Source: Peribacillus sp. ACCC06369 (lineage in GTDB: Bacteria > Bacillota > Bacilli > Bacillales > DSM-1321). From it: 64,000 nucleotides of DNA. Below the pieces are notes generated by a model. It saw only the letters and a list, made by a program, of their open reading frames with translations, searched no databases and was not told where the DNA came from. This document shows positions 36,358 to 47,106 of this stretch, piece after piece. Position 1 is the first letter of the stretch; each line of letters begins with the position of its first letter. The stretch covers positions 1,550,001-1,614,000 of the forward strand of contig NZ_JAUCEN010000002.1 of NCBI RefSeq assembly GCF_030348945.1. Direction: 5' to 3'. The position numbers and the translations under genes are program-made.

Positions 36358-37131
36358 ATGAGTATTTATCAGCATTTCAGGCCGGAGGAAAAAGAATTTA
36401 TTGACCAGGCAATGAATTGGATTGATCAGGTTAAAAATTCCTACGCTCCGAAACTATCTGATTTCCTTGATCCGCGTCAGCAGGAAATTCTTACATCCTT
36501 ATTAGGGAATGATCCGGATGCGAAACTGCAATTTAATGGCGGGAGCGATTACGTAGAGCGAAAACGTGTGCTCATTTACCCTGATTATTACTCTCCTGAA
36601 CCATCGGATTTCAATATCTCCTTATACGATATCTCCTATCCAAAAAAGTTTGTTACGCTTGAACATAGGCAAATACTTGGAACCTTGATGTCACTTGGGG
36701 TAAAACGTGAAAAATTTGGTGATATAATAGTGACGGAGGAGCATATTCAATTTATAGCTGCCGAGGAGATGGATTTATATCTCACAGGAAACCTGGAGAA
36801 AATAGGTAACGCTTCCGTTACCATCAAACGGATTCCAATCGGGAATATCATCCAAGTTAACGAAAAATGGGAAGAGCAAGTATCCACCGTCAGTTCTCTT
36901 AGGCTTGACAGTGTGCTATCGTCCGTCCTGAATATGTCCCGTCAAAATACGCAAGCCTTGATAACGTCAGGAAAAGTAAAGGTGAATTTCAAGCAAACGG
37001 AAAACGTCTCGGAAGAATGCCGTGAGGGTGATACACTTTCCATCAGAGGTTTTGGCAGATGTAAAATAGCTTCAATTGATGGGAAAACCAAGAAGGATAA
37101 GTGGAGAATCTCGTTAGGCAGACAAAAATAA
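36358..37131 (+). CDS. ylmH: S4-domain RNA-binding protein YlmH
   Basis: This 257-residue protein has an N-terminal YlmH-specific domain (about residues 1-180). The C-terminal S4 RNA-binding domain includes LRLDSVLSSVLNMSRQNTQALITSGKVKVNFKQ and ends near RGFGRCKI. In B. subtilis YlmH binds stalled 50S-peptidyl-tRNA complexes and can act in ribosome-associated quality control like RqcP. It is also linked to division by its neighbourhood. rqcH, the elongating factor of that pathway, lies elsewhere in this window. The ATG at 36358 follows AAGGAG. It is the fifth gene after ylmD in the ylm group. Confidence 0.93.
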   Translation: MSIYQHFRPEEKEFIDQAMNWIDQVKNSYAPKLSDFLDPRQQEILTSLLGNDPDAKLQFNGGSDYVERKRVLIYPDYYSPEPSDFNISLYDISYPKKFVTLEHRQILGTLMSLGVKREKFGDIIVTEEHIQFIAAEEMDLYLTGNLEKIGNASVTIKRIPIGNIIQVNEKWEEQVSTVSSLRLDSVLSSVLNMSRQNTQALITSGKVKVNFKQTENVSEECREGDTLSIRGFGRCKIASIDGKTKKDKWRISLGRQK

Positions 37132-37160
37132 TTCAATATCAAGCAGGATTCATACATTTA

Positions 37161-37189
37161 TTGTCGAATATAGAGTTTTAACATACTAG
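37161..37189 (+). promoter_or_regulatory. probable sigma-A promoter of divIVA
   Basis: The -35 TTGTCG (37161-37166) and -10 TACTAG (37184-37189) are separated by 17 bases, in the 85-base gap before divIVA. Both hexamers match four of six positions. Confidence 0.45.
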
Positions 37190-37216
37190 AGTAGAAACCG
37201 TTCTGGAGGTGCCGTA

Positions 37217-37732
37217 ATGCCCTTAACCCCGATAGATATACATAACAAGGAATTTAACAAAGTATTTCGTGGGTATGATGAAGATGAAGTAAATGAATTT
37301 CTCGACCAGGTCATTAAAGATTATGAACTGATTTTGAGGGAGAAGAAAGAAATTGAAGATAAACTAAACGAGACATATGATCGTTTGGGACATTTTACGA
37401 CAATTGAGGGTACACTTAATAAGTCGATTATTGTCGCACAAGAAGCAGCCGAAGAATTAAGGCGCAATGCCCAAAAAGAAGCGAAACTGATCATAAAGGA
37501 AGCAGAGAAAAATGCTGACCGGATCGTCAATGAGTCACTTGTGAAAGCAAGGAAAATTGCTATGGATATCGAAGATTTGAAAAAGCAATCCAAAGTATTC
37601 CGGACGCGTTTCAAAATGCTTGTCGGTGCACAGCTGGATTTGCTGGACAATGACGATTGGGATCATCTTCTGGATTATGAAGTAGATGCGACTGAAATTG
37701 AATTAAATGAGAGAGTGGAAGAGGAAATTTAA
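37217..37732 (+). CDS. divIVA: septum site-determining protein DivIVA
   Basis: DivIVA marks negatively curved membrane at septa and poles, and positions MinJ/MinCD and, during sporulation, chromosome-anchoring factors. The N-terminal lipid-binding region has the conserved Phe17-Arg18 pair (KVFRGYDEDEVNEFLDQV). The rest is a long parallel coiled coil (about residues 30-130) with an acidic tail. The 171-residue length is normal. GGAGGTG precedes the ATG. It ends the ylm-divIVA group, and a separate promoter for ileS follows. Confidence 0.96.
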   Translation: MPLTPIDIHNKEFNKVFRGYDEDEVNEFLDQVIKDYELILREKKEIEDKLNETYDRLGHFTTIEGTLNKSIIVAQEAAEELRRNAQKEAKLIIKEAEKNADRIVNESLVKARKIAMDIEDLKKQSKVFRTRFKMLVGAQLDLLDNDDWDHLLDYEVDATEIELNERVEEEI

Positions 37733-37740
37733 ACGATTCC

Positions 37741-37770
37741 TTGACTTTGAACACTTTTTTCGCATATAAT
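37741..37770 (+). promoter_or_regulatory. sigma-A promoter of the ileS leader
   Basis: The -35 TTGACT (37741-37746, five of six) and a perfect -10 TATAAT (37765-37770) are 18 bases apart and precede the T-box leader. Confidence 0.8.
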
Positions 37771-37789
37771 TTTTTAACAATACTATTCA

Positions 37790-38066
37790 TTATGACATTA
37801 GGCGATGACAGGGAAAGTAAATTCTTCACACACTTATTTTTAGCGAACCGGGGATGGTGAAAGCCCGGAATAAGCGAAGATATTGAAGATCACCCTTGAG
37901 TTCTGAGTTGAACCTGCTTTTGCAGTAAGTAAATGAAGCGTTTCATTCACGTTACGAATCTCGAGAGGTTGGATTCACTTTGTGGATCTTTCTAGCCAGG
38001 GTGGTACCGCGGGAAGCTAAGCTTTCTCGTCCCTTTTTTCAGGGATGAGAAGGCTTTTTATTTTGG
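37790..38066 (+). promoter_or_regulatory. T-box riboswitch, isoleucine-specific, controlling ileS
   Basis: The T-box sequence AGGGTGGTACCGCGG is exact at 37998-38012. It pairs with the acceptor end of uncharged tRNA to prevent termination. The terminator is a 15-bp stem (38020-38034 and 38041-38055, two G-T pairs) followed by a T-run. Upstream, Stem I features are seen (about 37840-37905), with the specifier loop GAAGATCACC. Its ATC codon at 37889-37891 matches isoleucine. Low charging of tRNA(Ile) should therefore raise ileS expression. This leader fills the 393-base gap between divIVA and ileS. Confidence 0.95.
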
Positions 38067-38125
38067 CCGGATATCAAGTCATTGGTTCGAATGAATTTTT
38101 GTAAAGACGGATGGAGGATTTTATG

Positions 38126-40894
38126 ATGGAATACAAAGATACCTTATTGATGCCTAAAACTGAATTTCCAATGCGGGGGAATTTGCCGAAACGTGAGCCG
38201 GAAATTCAAGAAAAATGGAAAGAAATGAACATCTATAAAAAAGTGCAGGAACAAACGGAAGGACGCCCTTTATTCATTTTGCATGATGGACCTCCATATG
38301 CTAACGGCGATATCCATATGGGCCATGCAATGAATAAGGTTTTAAAGGATTTCATTGTCCGATTTAAATCGATGAGCGGTTTTCAAGCACCGTATGTACC
38401 TGGCTGGGATACGCATGGGCTTCCAATCGAAACGGCATTGACAAAAAAAGGCGTGAAACGGAAAGAAATGAGCGTTGCCGAGTTCAGGAAGCTTTGTGAA
38501 GAGTATGCTTATGTTCAGATTGATAATCAACGTGAGCAGTTTAAGAGAATAGGGGTCCGTGGTGATTGGGATAATCCTTATATCACATTAAAGCCTGAAT
38601 ATGAAGCACAGCAAATCAAGGTCTTCGGTGAAATGGCGAAAAAAGGCTATATCTATAAAGGGAAAAAACCTGTTTACTGGTCTCCATCAAGTGAATCAGC
38701 CCTAGCCGAAGCTGAAATTGAATATCAAGACAAACGTTCTGCGTCAATCTATGTTGCTTTTGAAGTCACGGATGGCAAAGGTGTAATCGAAGAAGGCGTA
38801 AAAATCATCATCTGGACGACAACTCCATGGACGATTCCTGCTAACCTTGGTATCTCATTACATCCGCAATTAAATTACGTAGTAGTGGCTGTCGAAAATG
38901 ACAAATTCTTAATTGCTGAAGCACTCCTTGAATCGGTTACAGAAACTTTAGGCTGGGATAACCCGTCTATCCTGAAAACGGTAAAAGGGAGCGAGTTGGA
39001 CCGTGCTGTTGCCAAACACCCTCTTTATGACCGCGAATCTTTAATCATGTTGGGTGAGCACGTAACAACTGAAGCAGGTACGGGGTGTGTTCATACTGCA
39101 CCTGGACATGGTGAAGATGACTTTATCATTGGGCAAAAATACGGCTTGGACGTACTTTGTCCTGTAGATGAAAAAGGAGTCATGACGGAAGAGGCAGGGG
39201 AATTTGCTGGGTTATTTTATGATCAAGCGAATAAACCAATTACTGAAAAATTAACAGAAGCAGGCGCGTTATTGAACTTGACGTTCATTACACACTCTTA
39301 CCCACATGACTGGCGGACTAAGAAACCAACGATTTTCCGTGCAACAGCACAATGGTTTGCGTCAATCAAAGACTTCCGAAGTGGACTTCTGGAAGCGATT
39401 GAAGAAACCAAATGGGTACCCGCTTGGGGCGAAACTCGCTTATTCAATATGGTCCGTGACCGCGGGGATTGGTGTATTTCCCGCCAACGTGCATGGGGCG
39501 TGCCAATTCCAGTCATTTATGCAGAAAATGGCGAGCCGATCATTACAGATGAAACCATCAACCATATTTCAAATCTATTCCGCGAACACGGTTCGAACAT
39601 CTGGTTTGAGCGTGAAGCGAAAGACATTCTGCCTGAAGGTTATACACATGAAGGCAGCCCGAATGGCATCTTCACGAAAGAAACGGATATCATGGACGTA
39701 TGGTTTGACTCAGGTTCTTCTCATCAAGCGGTACTTGAAGAAAGAGACGACCTGCAGCGCCCTGCTGACCTTTATTTAGAAGGTTCCGATCAGTACCGCG
39801 GCTGGTTTAACTCGTCACTTTCAACAAGTGTTGCGGTTACGGGCAAAGCACCATATAAAGGTGTGTTGAGCCACGGGTTCGCATTGGATGGCGAAGGCCG
39901 TAAAATGAGTAAGTCAATTGGGAACGTTGTCCTGCCATCCAAGGTCATGAACCAACTTGGTGCAGATATTTTACGCCTTTGGGTTGCTTCGGTGGATTAC
40001 CAATCGGATGTCAGGGTTTCCGATCCTATTTTAAAACAAGTTTCGGAAGTGTACCGTAAAATCCGTAATACATTCCGCTTCCTGTTAGGGAACTTGGATG
40101 GATTTAATCCAGAAACCGATAAAGTGGCAGTCCAGGAGTTACCTGAAGTCGATCGGTACATGCTAGTTAAATTGAATAAGCTGATCACCCAGTCGAAGCT
40201 AAGTTATGAAAATTATGAGTTTGCTACAATTTATAATATGGTCAATAATTTCTGCACTCAGGATTTAAGTTCGTTCTACCTGGATTATGCAAAAGACATT
40301 CTTTATTGTGAAGCACCAAATGGTAAAGAGCGGTTAGCCATTCAGACTGTCCTTTACGAATCATTGGTCAGCTTAACGAAATTGGTGTCACCGATCCTTT
40401 CGCATACATCTGATGAAGTATGGGCGTTCATTCCGGGTGTAACGGAAGAAAGTGTACAGTTGACATTGATGCCTGAAGCAATTTCCATTGATGGTGCTGA
40501 CGTCATTGAAGAAAAATGGACGGCGTTCATGAACGTCCGTGATAATGTACTAAAAGCATTAGAAGAAGCCCGTAACCAGAAGGTCATCGGAAAATCACTG
40601 AACGCAAAAGTGATGGTATATGTTAATGAAGAAACGAAGAATCTGCTGGATAGCATCAAGGAAAGCTTTGAACAGTTATTCATTGTATCCGAATTTGAAA
40701 TCGCTGGCGATGTGGCAAGTGCCCCAACAGAAGCGGTGAAGCTTGAGGATATAGCGATTCTTGTTACCAAAGCAGAAGGTGAAACGTGTGAACGTTGCTG
40801 GAATGTTTCGAAAGAAGTAGGTCACGTGGAAGAGCATCCAACACTTTGCCCGCGTTGTGCAACAGTCGTTAAAGAGCATTATGTGAATCAATAA
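38126..40894 (+). CDS. ileS: isoleucyl-tRNA synthetase
   Basis: IleS charges tRNA(Ile) and edits misactivated valine. The class I motifs are the HIGH-type [12 protein letters not shown] (around residues 55-66) and KMSKS in [10 protein letters not shown] (around residues 592-601). The CP1 editing domain includes [11 protein letters not shown] near residue 237. A C-terminal zinc-binding ribbon CERC...CPRC occupies about residues 886-910. The 922-residue length fits the bacterial type with a C-terminal Zn domain. I chose ATG 38126, eight bases after GGAGG. ATGs at 38111 and 38123 overlap or crowd the ribosome-binding site. Confidence 0.98.
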   Translation: MEYKDTLLMPKTEFPMRGNLPKREPEIQEKWKEMNIYKKVQEQTEGRPLFILHDGPPYANGDIHMGHAMNKVLKDFIVRFKSMSGFQAPYVPGWDTHGLPIETALTKKGVKRKEMSVAEFRKLCEEYAYVQIDNQREQFKRIGVRGDWDNPYITLKPEYEAQQIKVFGEMAKKGYIYKGKKPVYWSPSSESALAEAEIEYQDKRSASIYVAFEVTDGKGVIEEGVKIIIWTTTPWTIPANLGISLHPQLNYVVVAVENDKFLIAEALLESVTETLGWDNPSILKTVKGSELDRAVAKHPLYDRESLIMLGEHVTTEAGTGCVHTAPGHGEDDFIIGQKYGLDVLCPVDEKGVMTEEAGEFAGLFYDQANKPITEKLTEAGALLNLTFITHSYPHDWRTKKPTIFRATAQWFASIKDFRSGLLEAIEETKWVPAWGETRLFNMVRDRGDWCISRQRAWGVPIPVIYAENGEPIITDETINHISNLFREHGSNIWFEREAKDILPEGYTHEGSPNGIFTKETDIMDVWFDSGSSHQAVLEERDDLQRPADLYLEGSDQYRGWFNSSLSTSVAVTGKAPYKGVLSHGFALDGEGRKMSKSIGNVVLPSKVMNQLGADILRLWVASVDYQSDVRVSDPILKQVSEVYRKIRNTFRFLLGNLDGFNPETDKVAVQELPEVDRYMLVKLNKLITQSKLSYENYEFATIYNMVNNFCTQDLSSFYLDYAKDILYCEAPNGKERLAIQTVLYESLVSLTKLVSPILSHTSDEVWAFIPGVTEESVQLTLMPEAISIDGADVIEEKWTAFMNVRDNVLKALEEARNQKVIGKSLNAKVMVYVNEETKNLLDSIKESFEQLFIVSEFEIAGDVASAPTEAVKLEDIAILVTKAEGETCERCWNVSKEVGHVEEHPTLCPRCATVVKEHYVNQ

Positions 40895-40905
40895 TTCCAA
40901 AAGGT

Positions 40906-40937
40906 AAGCCGGTCCCTTTATGAAGGGACCGGCTTTT
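40906..40937 (+). terminator. Rho-independent terminator after ileS
   Basis: The perfect 13-bp stem AAGCCGGTCCCTT/AAGGGACCGGCTT (40906-40918 and 40923-40935) has a four-base loop and a T-run. Confidence 0.94.
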
Positions 40938-41065
40938 TGGTGGAAATGATATAAGCAAAGGCTAAAAACTTTTTTGATAGTATAACAACCTCCATAAGGA
41001 ATGTTGCCTTTTTTCAATCGGCCCTTTATTCTTCAGGTACAGATAACTGACTTCTGTTTTTCGGA

Positions 41066-41095
41066 TTAGTCATTATTTCTAGTTTATGCTACAAT
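41066..41095 (+). promoter_or_regulatory. extended -10 promoter of lspA
   Basis: TGCTACAAT (41087-41095) is an extended -10 with five of six in the hexamer. A weak -35-like TTAGTC lies at 41066-41071, 18 bases upstream. The rest of the 238-base ileS-lspA gap shows nothing else beyond the ileS terminator. ylyA, found here in B. subtilis, is absent. Confidence 0.5.
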
Positions 41096-41132
41096 TCAAA
41101 AGTGAAGATTTGATTAGTTTGGGGGAAAAAAT

Positions 41133-41603
41133 GTGTTTTATTATTTGATTGCCCTTTTGGTCATAGCTCTCGATCAGCTGACAAAATGGATGATTGTGAA
41201 AAAAATGGAGTACGGAGAAAGCATTGAAATTATTGAAAACCTTCTATATATCACCTCGCATCGTAATCGTGGGGCAGCATGGGGAATTCTACAAGGTCAA
41301 ATGTGGTTTTTCTACATCATCACCATCGCTGTCATTATTGGACTTGTCTATTATATTCAGAAAATGGCGAAGGACAGCCGTTTGCTTGGAGTTGCACTTG
41401 CTCTCATGCTAGGCGGTGCGATTGGTAATTTCATCGATCGTGTTGCTCGTCAGGAAGTAGTGGATTTCGTTCATACCTATATTTTCAGCTACAGTTTCCC
41501 GGTATTTAATGTTGCTGATGCTGCGCTTTCAATTGGTGTCGGTCTGCTCGTGATTCATATGTTTTTAGAAGAAAAAAACGCTAAGGAGAAAGATAATGGA
41601 TAA
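41133..41603 (+). CDS. lspA: lipoprotein signal peptidase (signal peptidase II)
   Basis: LspA is the membrane aspartic protease that cleaves prolipoproteins before the lipid-modified Cys. The 156-residue protein has four membrane spans. The conserved regions are DQLTKW (residues 14-19), NRGAAWGI (around residue 47), and the catalytic Asp pair in GNFIDR (around residue 102) and [11 protein letters not shown] (around residue 130). The start is the GTG at 41133 (MFYYLIALL) after GGGGG. The overlapping ATG at 41131 is out of frame and soon stops. Its end overlaps the next gene by eight bases. Confidence 0.96.
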   Translation: MFYYLIALLVIALDQLTKWMIVKKMEYGESIEIIENLLYITSHRNRGAAWGILQGQMWFFYIITIAVIIGLVYYIQKMAKDSRLLGVALALMLGGAIGNFIDRVARQEVVDFVHTYIFSYSFPVFNVADAALSIGVGLLVIHMFLEEKNAKEKDNG

Positions 41604-42513
41604 AAGGTTATACAGCATCGATGAAACACTAAAAGGAGTCAGGATTGATAAAGCTCTTTCCACTTTGAATGAGGAATGGTCACGTACTCAAGTCCAGCAA
41701 TGGATTAAGGATGACCATGTTTTAGTAAATGGCTCGGCTATAAAGACGAATTACAAAGCTATCCCTGGCGATACAATCGAAGTAACCATTCCTGAACTTG
41801 AGGAATTGGATGCGGTAGCAGAGGAAATGGATTTGGATATCTATTATGAAGATGCAGATGTACTCGTTGTTAATAAACCAAGCGGTATGGTCGTCCACCC
41901 GGCACCGGGACATGTATCTGGCACGCTTGTAAATGGATTGATGGCTCACTGCAAGGATCTTTCTGGAATCAACGGAGTCATGCGTCCTGGAATCGTCCAT
42001 CGAATCGACAAAGATACATCAGGTCTATTGATGGTTGCAAAAAATGATATGGCACATGAAAAACTTGTACAGCAGCTGGTTGACAAAACGGTTACACGTA
42101 AGTATCAAGCTGTAGTTCATGGTGTGATCCCTCATGACTTCGGAACGATTGATGCACCGATCGGCCGGGATAAAAAAGATCGCCAAAGCATGACTGTCAC
42201 AGATTCAAATTCCAAAAATGCTGTCACACATTTCCGGGTCATCGAACGTTTCAATGGTTTCACTTTGGTGGAATGCCAGCTTGAAACAGGCAGAACACAT
42301 CAAATCCGTGTTCACATGAAATATATTGGCTTCCCACTAGCGGGAGATCCGAAATATGGTCCGAAAAAGACCCTGAAATTAGATGGACAAGCATTGCACG
42401 CGGGACTTCTTGGTTTCATTCATCCACGTACGAATGAGTATATGGAATTCGAAGCTCCGATTCCGGAAGAGTTTGAAAATCTAATTAATCAATTACGTAG
42501 AAGTAAGGATTGA
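41596..42513 (+). CDS. ylyB: RluA/RluD-family pseudouridine synthase YlyB
   Basis: This 305-residue enzyme has an N-terminal S4 RNA-binding domain (about residues 14-75, [32 protein letters not shown]) and an RluA-type catalytic domain. The catalytic Asp is in [11 protein letters not shown] (around residue 140), and GRTHQIRVH lies near residue 236. Relatives such as RluD convert uridines in helix 69 of 23S rRNA, but the exact target here is inferred. The start overlaps the lspA end by eight bases. The pyr promoter lies over its stop codon. Confidence 0.94.
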   Translation: MDKRLYSIDETLKGVRIDKALSTLNEEWSRTQVQQWIKDDHVLVNGSAIKTNYKAIPGDTIEVTIPELEELDAVAEEMDLDIYYEDADVLVVNKPSGMVVHPAPGHVSGTLVNGLMAHCKDLSGINGVMRPGIVHRIDKDTSGLLMVAKNDMAHEKLVQQLVDKTVTRKYQAVVHGVIPHDFGTIDAPIGRDKKDRQSMTVTDSNSKNAVTHFRVIERFNGFTLVECQLETGRTHQIRVHMKYIGFPLAGDPKYGPKKTLKLDGQALHAGLLGFIHPRTNEYMEFEAPIPEEFENLINQLRRSKD

Positions 42514-42538
42514 CAAATACGTTTTTCTGATATATTAT
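42510..42538 (+). promoter_or_regulatory. sigma-A promoter of the pyr operon
   Basis: A perfect -35 TTGACA (42510-42515) is followed 17 bases later by TATTAT (42533-42538, five of six). It starts the leader that carries the first PyrR attenuator. Confidence 0.85.
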
Positions 42539-42569
42539 AATAACAACTTAATAAGAACCTTTAACACAG

Positions 42570-43252
<683 letters not shown>

Positions 43253-43289
43253 ACAACATGAAAATTTCATATCACCCTTTTAAAGACAG

Positions 43290-43393
43290 TCCAGAGAGGC
43301 TGGCAAAGGGGAGTCAATCGGGAGAGTTGTGCCATGCATAGGCATTCACCTTCTGAGAAACCCTCTTTGTATATACTGCAAAGAGGGTTTTTG
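43290..43393 (+). promoter_or_regulatory. pyr attenuator 2 (between pyrR and pyrP)
   Basis: A perfect PyrR-binding loop TCCAGAGAGGCT lies at 43290-43301. A perfect 12-bp terminator stem AAACCCTCTTTG/CAAAGAGGGTTT (43358-43369 and 43379-43390) with T-run follows. Confidence 0.93.
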
Positions 43394-43429
43394 CAGTTTT
43401 GATGCAATTTTCATGAGGGGGATACGAAA

Positions 43430-44719
43430 ATGGAAGAAACAAAAAGTGACATCGTACTGGATGTCGAGGACGTGCCAAAGGTTGGCCAGTGGATTACGTT
43501 AAGCATCCAGCATTTGTTCGCCATGTTCGGTGCAACGGTGCTAGTGCCATTCCTGGTAGGGTTAAGTCCAGCGGTAGCACTGGTTTCAAGCGGATTAGGC
43601 ACACTTTCTTACTTATTGATTACCAAAGGGCAGATACCTGCTTATCTCGGTTCATCTTTCGCCTTCATTACGCCAATCATCGCGGCAAAGGCTTTAGGAG
43701 GTCCGGAGGCGGCCATGATCGGCTGTTTTGCAGCAGGATTCATATATGGGATAGTAGCTTTGATCATCCAAAAAGTCGGGTTGCGCTGGTTAATGAATTT
43801 ACTTCCTCCGGTTGTGGTGGGTCCGGTCATTATCGTAATCGGATTAAGCCTTGCCGGAACGGCCGTGGAAATGGCAATGTATGATCCACAAGATAAATAC
43901 AGCGTCACATATATAGTTATAGCGCTGATCACTTTAGCGGTAACCATTATCTGCAACGTGTTCTTTAAGGGATTCATCAACTTGATTCCCATCTTAATGG
44001 GAATCATAGTGGGCTACAGCTGTTCGGCAGTTGCAGGAATAATAGATTATGAACCTATCAAGTCAGCACAATGGTGGGAAATGCCTGACTTCATGTTTCC
44101 ATATGTAACCTATACACCGACCTTCTCATGGGAGGTCATTGCCATCATGGTACCCGTTGCCATCGTGACTTTATCAGAACATATCGGGCACCAGATGGTA
44201 CTGAGCAAAGTAGTTGGCAGAAACTTTTTGGAAAAGCCCGGTTTGCATCGTTCGATTTTAGGAGATGGAGCAGGAATCATGATTGGTTCGTTCATCGGTG
44301 GTCCACCGCTGACATCATATGGTGAAAATATTGGGGTCCTTACGATGACAAAGGCATTTAGTGTGTATATCATCGGAGGGGCAGCGTTAACTGCGATCAT
44401 CTTTGGCTTTAACGGTAAGATATCAGCAGTCATCAGCTCGATACCTACAGCTGTAATGGGCGGCATTTCCATCTTACTCTTCGGTATCATCGCATCAAGT
44501 GGATTAAGGATGCTGATTGATAATAAGGTTGATTTTGACAAGAAAAGAAACCTGATGATAGCTTCAGTCATCCTGGTGTTAGGAATCGGGGGAGCGTTCG
44601 TACAACTATCGGACACGGTATCGCTTTCCGGAATGGCACTTTCAGCCATCGTCGGAATCCTTCTTAACTTGATTCTTCCTGACAGGGAAAAAATATCAGG
44701 AGACATCTTTGAAAAATAA
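43430..44719 (+). CDS. pyrP: uracil permease PyrP
   Basis: PyrP is a proton-coupled uracil importer of the NCS2 (UraA/xanthine-uracil) family in the cytoplasmic membrane. The 429-residue protein has about 14 membrane segments. The family motifs include QHLFAMFGATVLVPFLVGLSPAVAL (around residues 23-47), TKGQIPAYLGSSFAFITP, and the NCS2 signature region GGPPLTSYGENIGVLTMTK near residue 290. It sits between the second and third attenuators, so uracil uptake is switched with synthesis. Confidence 0.96.
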   Translation: MEETKSDIVLDVEDVPKVGQWITLSIQHLFAMFGATVLVPFLVGLSPAVALVSSGLGTLSYLLITKGQIPAYLGSSFAFITPIIAAKALGGPEAAMIGCFAAGFIYGIVALIIQKVGLRWLMNLLPPVVVGPVIIVIGLSLAGTAVEMAMYDPQDKYSVTYIVIALITLAVTIICNVFFKGFINLIPILMGIIVGYSCSAVAGIIDYEPIKSAQWWEMPDFMFPYVTYTPTFSWEVIAIMVPVAIVTLSEHIGHQMVLSKVVGRNFLEKPGLHRSILGDGAGIMIGSFIGGPPLTSYGENIGVLTMTKAFSVYIIGGAALTAIIFGFNGKISAVISSIPTAVMGGISILLFGIIASSGLRMLIDNKVDFDKKRNLMIASVILVLGIGGAFVQLSDTVSLSGMALSAIVGILLNLILPDREKISGDIFEK

Positions 44720-44759
44720 GTGAAACTGCATTAAACAATAGATCACCTTTTAAAAGAAG

Positions 44760-44886
44760 TCCAGAGAGGCTTAAAAGGGTGTTGCTGTAAAGATGAATGA
44801 GAACGGGATAGGTTGTTATAACCATTCCGTGACCTCACGCTTCTTTATGACCTACACCCTGTCCTTAATGGCGGGGTGTTTTTTTA
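44760..44886 (+). promoter_or_regulatory. pyr attenuator 3 (between pyrP and pyrB)
   Basis: A perfect PyrR-binding loop TCCAGAGAGGCT lies at 44760-44771. A terminator hairpin (ACACCC at 44854 pairing with GGGTGT ending at 44879) with a seven-base T-run follows. Its stem is the weakest of the three. Confidence 0.88.
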
Positions 44887-44921
44887 TGCCCCGCATCACA
44901 AATGTGAAAGGAGCAGGATCG

Positions 44922-45857
44922 ATGAAAAAATTATTGACGATGAATGAATTGACTATACCTGAAATTGAAAGAATTCTAGACGAGGCTGAGGGATTTGCCA
45001 ATGGCTCGGGATGGAATCCTAAACAGCAGACCACAGTTGCCAATCTCTTCTTTGAACCAAGCACACGTACAAAATCAAGCTTTGAAATGGCTGAAAGAAA
45101 ACTGGGCCTTGAGGTCATTCCTTTTGATGCGGGTACATCATCCGTGTTAAAAGGCGAAACCTTATATGACACTGTTAAAACGTTAGAAGCGATAGGCATC
45201 AATGCCTTGATCATCCGTCATGAGCAGGATAATTATTTTGACGAATTGAAAGGGAGGATAAGGATCCCGATAATCAATGCAGGGGATGGATGCGGGAATC
45301 ATCCAACCCAGTCATTACTGGACTTATTGACGATAAAACAAGAGTTTAAAAGTTTCGAAGGTCTGAAAATTGCGATAATCGGGGATGTCAGGCATAGTCG
45401 GGTTGCGAAATCGAATGCAGAAGCATTAACTCGATTAGGAGCGAATGTCGTATTTTCAGGTCCGCCTGAATGGTTTGACAGAACAAACAGTTTAGGAAGG
45501 TATGAAGACATCGATCAAGCGGTAGCTACTTCGGATGTGGTCATGCTGCTCAGAATCCAGCATGAAAGGCATAATGAAAAATACGATCAGGCAAACGGAA
45601 ATTATCTCGAAAGTTTCGGCCTGACCAAACAACGTGAAAAAAATATGAAACCGGATGCGATCATCATGCATCCTGCACCAATAAACCGCGGTGTTGAAAT
45701 AGACAGTGATTTAGTCGAATGCAGCCGCTCAAGAATTTTCAAACAAATGGAAAATGGCGTGTTCATCAGAATGGCCGTATTAAAAAATGTGCTTGAACAA
45801 TCTGAAGGGGGAATCATCCATGAAAACCGTAATCAAAAATGGAGTATTGCTAGATAA
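44922..45857 (+). CDS. pyrB: aspartate carbamoyltransferase catalytic subunit
   Basis: PyrB joins carbamoyl phosphate and aspartate to carbamoyl-aspartate. The carbamoyl-phosphate motif is [12 protein letters not shown] (around residues 46-57), and HPAPINRG lies near residue 250. The 311-residue length suits the unregulated catalytic trimer type of Bacillus. There is no pyrI. I chose ATG 44922 (MKKLLTMNE), eight bases after AAAGGAG. The longer frame from 44793 runs through the attenuator terminator. The 3' end overlaps pyrC by 38 bases, a fairly long overlap. Confidence 0.96.
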   Translation: MKKLLTMNELTIPEIERILDEAEGFANGSGWNPKQQTTVANLFFEPSTRTKSSFEMAERKLGLEVIPFDAGTSSVLKGETLYDTVKTLEAIGINALIIRHEQDNYFDELKGRIRIPIINAGDGCGNHPTQSLLDLLTIKQEFKSFEGLKIAIIGDVRHSRVAKSNAEALTRLGANVVFSGPPEWFDRTNSLGRYEDIDQAVATSDVVMLLRIQHERHNEKYDQANGNYLESFGLTKQREKNMKPDAIIMHPAPINRGVEIDSDLVECSRSRIFKQMENGVFIRMAVLKNVLEQSEGGIIHENRNQKWSIAR

Positions 45858-47106
45858 TCAAAACTCATTCAAAAAAGCGGACATCGAAATAGAAGGAAAG
45901 GTCATCACAAAAATCGGCGAGAACCTGGCTACGGAAAATTGTAAGGTAGTTGACGCTGAAGGGTTACTCATTACATCGGGATTTATTGACCTGCATGTCC
46001 ATTTACGCGAACCGGGCGGTGAACACAAGGAAACAATCGCAAGTGGAACGCTTGCAGCGGCAAGAGGCGGTTTCACTACTGTAGCGGCGATGCCTAATAC
46101 TCGGCCCGTTCCTGATACAGTGGAAAACCTTGAAGCGCTTAACCGGAAAATTGAAGAAACGGCGCATGTCCGGGTACTCCCTTATGCATCCATAACGATT
46201 AGGGAAGCTGGCAAGGAATTGACCGACTTTTCTTCATTAAAACAAACGGGTGCTTTCGCCTTTACGGACGATGGCGTAGGAATTCAAGAAGCTGGGATGA
46301 TGCTGGAGGCCATGAAGCGGGCAGCCGCTCAGGATATGGCCATAGTTGCTCATTGTGAAGATAATAGCTTAATCAATAAAGGCTCCGTCCATGAAGGAAG
46401 ATTCTCAAAGGAACAGGGGATCAATGGAATTCCGTCGGTATGTGAAGCTGTACATATTGCCCGGGATATCCTCCTTGCGGAAGCGGCGGATTGCCATTAT
46501 CACGTTTGTCATATATCCACGAAGGAATCGGTTAGAACGGTAAGGGATGCCAAACGCGCCGGTATCCGGGTCACAGCCGAAGTTACACCGCATCACTTAT
46601 TATTGTGTGAAGATGATATACCGGGACTTGATACGAATTATAAAATGAACCCGCCTTTAAGGGGCCGTGAAGATCGGGACGCGTTGATAGAAGGACTGCT
46701 TGACGGAACCATCGATTTTATAGCAACAGACCATGCCCCGCATGCGGCTGAGGAAAAGGCGCAGGGAATGCAGCTAGCACCTTTCGGAATAGTAGGATTG
46801 GAAACGGCCTTCCCGCTGCTTTATACCGAATTGGTCAAAAAGGGCGTCTTAACATTAAAGCAATTAGTCGATTTCCTGACAATCAAACCGTCTGAATGTT
46901 TCTCCCTTCCATATGGAGAGCTTAAAGAAGGTGCTACTGCCGATATCGTGCTCATCGATTTGGAAACGGAAAAAGAAATCAATAATGAAGAGTTTGCTTC
47001 AAAAGGGAAAAATACACCTTTTAATGAAAAGAAATGTTATGGCTGGCCAGTCATGACGATTGCAGAAGGAAAAACAGCTTGGGAAAAAGGACGTGTTCAA
47101 GGATGA
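45820..47106 (+). CDS. pyrC: dihydroorotase
   Basis: PyrC closes carbamoyl-aspartate to dihydroorotate. It is a type I amidohydrolase, with metal ligands in [10 protein letters not shown] (around residues 57-66) and the catalytic Asp in IATDHAPHA (around residue 304). The 428-residue length is usual. The ATG at 45820 follows GAAGGGGGAA and lies inside the end of pyrB. The longer frame from 45787 has no ribosome-binding site. The stop overlaps the carA start (ATGA). Confidence 0.97.
   Translation: MKTVIKNGVLLDNQNSFKKADIEIEGKVITKIGENLATENCKVVDAEGLLITSGFIDLHVHLREPGGEHKETIASGTLAAARGGFTTVAAMPNTRPVPDTVENLEALNRKIEETAHVRVLPYASITIREAGKELTDFSSLKQTGAFAFTDDGVGIQEAGMMLEAMKRAAAQDMAIVAHCEDNSLINKGSVHEGRFSKEQGINGIPSVCEAVHIARDILLAEAADCHYHVCHISTKESVRTVRDAKRAGIRVTAEVTPHHLLLCEDDIPGLDTNYKMNPPLRGREDRDALIEGLLDGTIDFIATDHAPHAAEEKAQGMQLAPFGIVGLETAFPLLYTELVKKGVLTLKQLVDFLTIKPSECFSLPYGELKEGATADIVLIDLETEKEINNEEFASKGKNTPFNEKKCYGWPVMTIAEGKTAWEKGRVQG

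Noticed and set aside
44110..44706. A 198-residue minus-strand frame opposite pyrP.
   Set aside because: This is the usual antisense frame of a hydrophobic protein gene. There is no independent evidence of coding.
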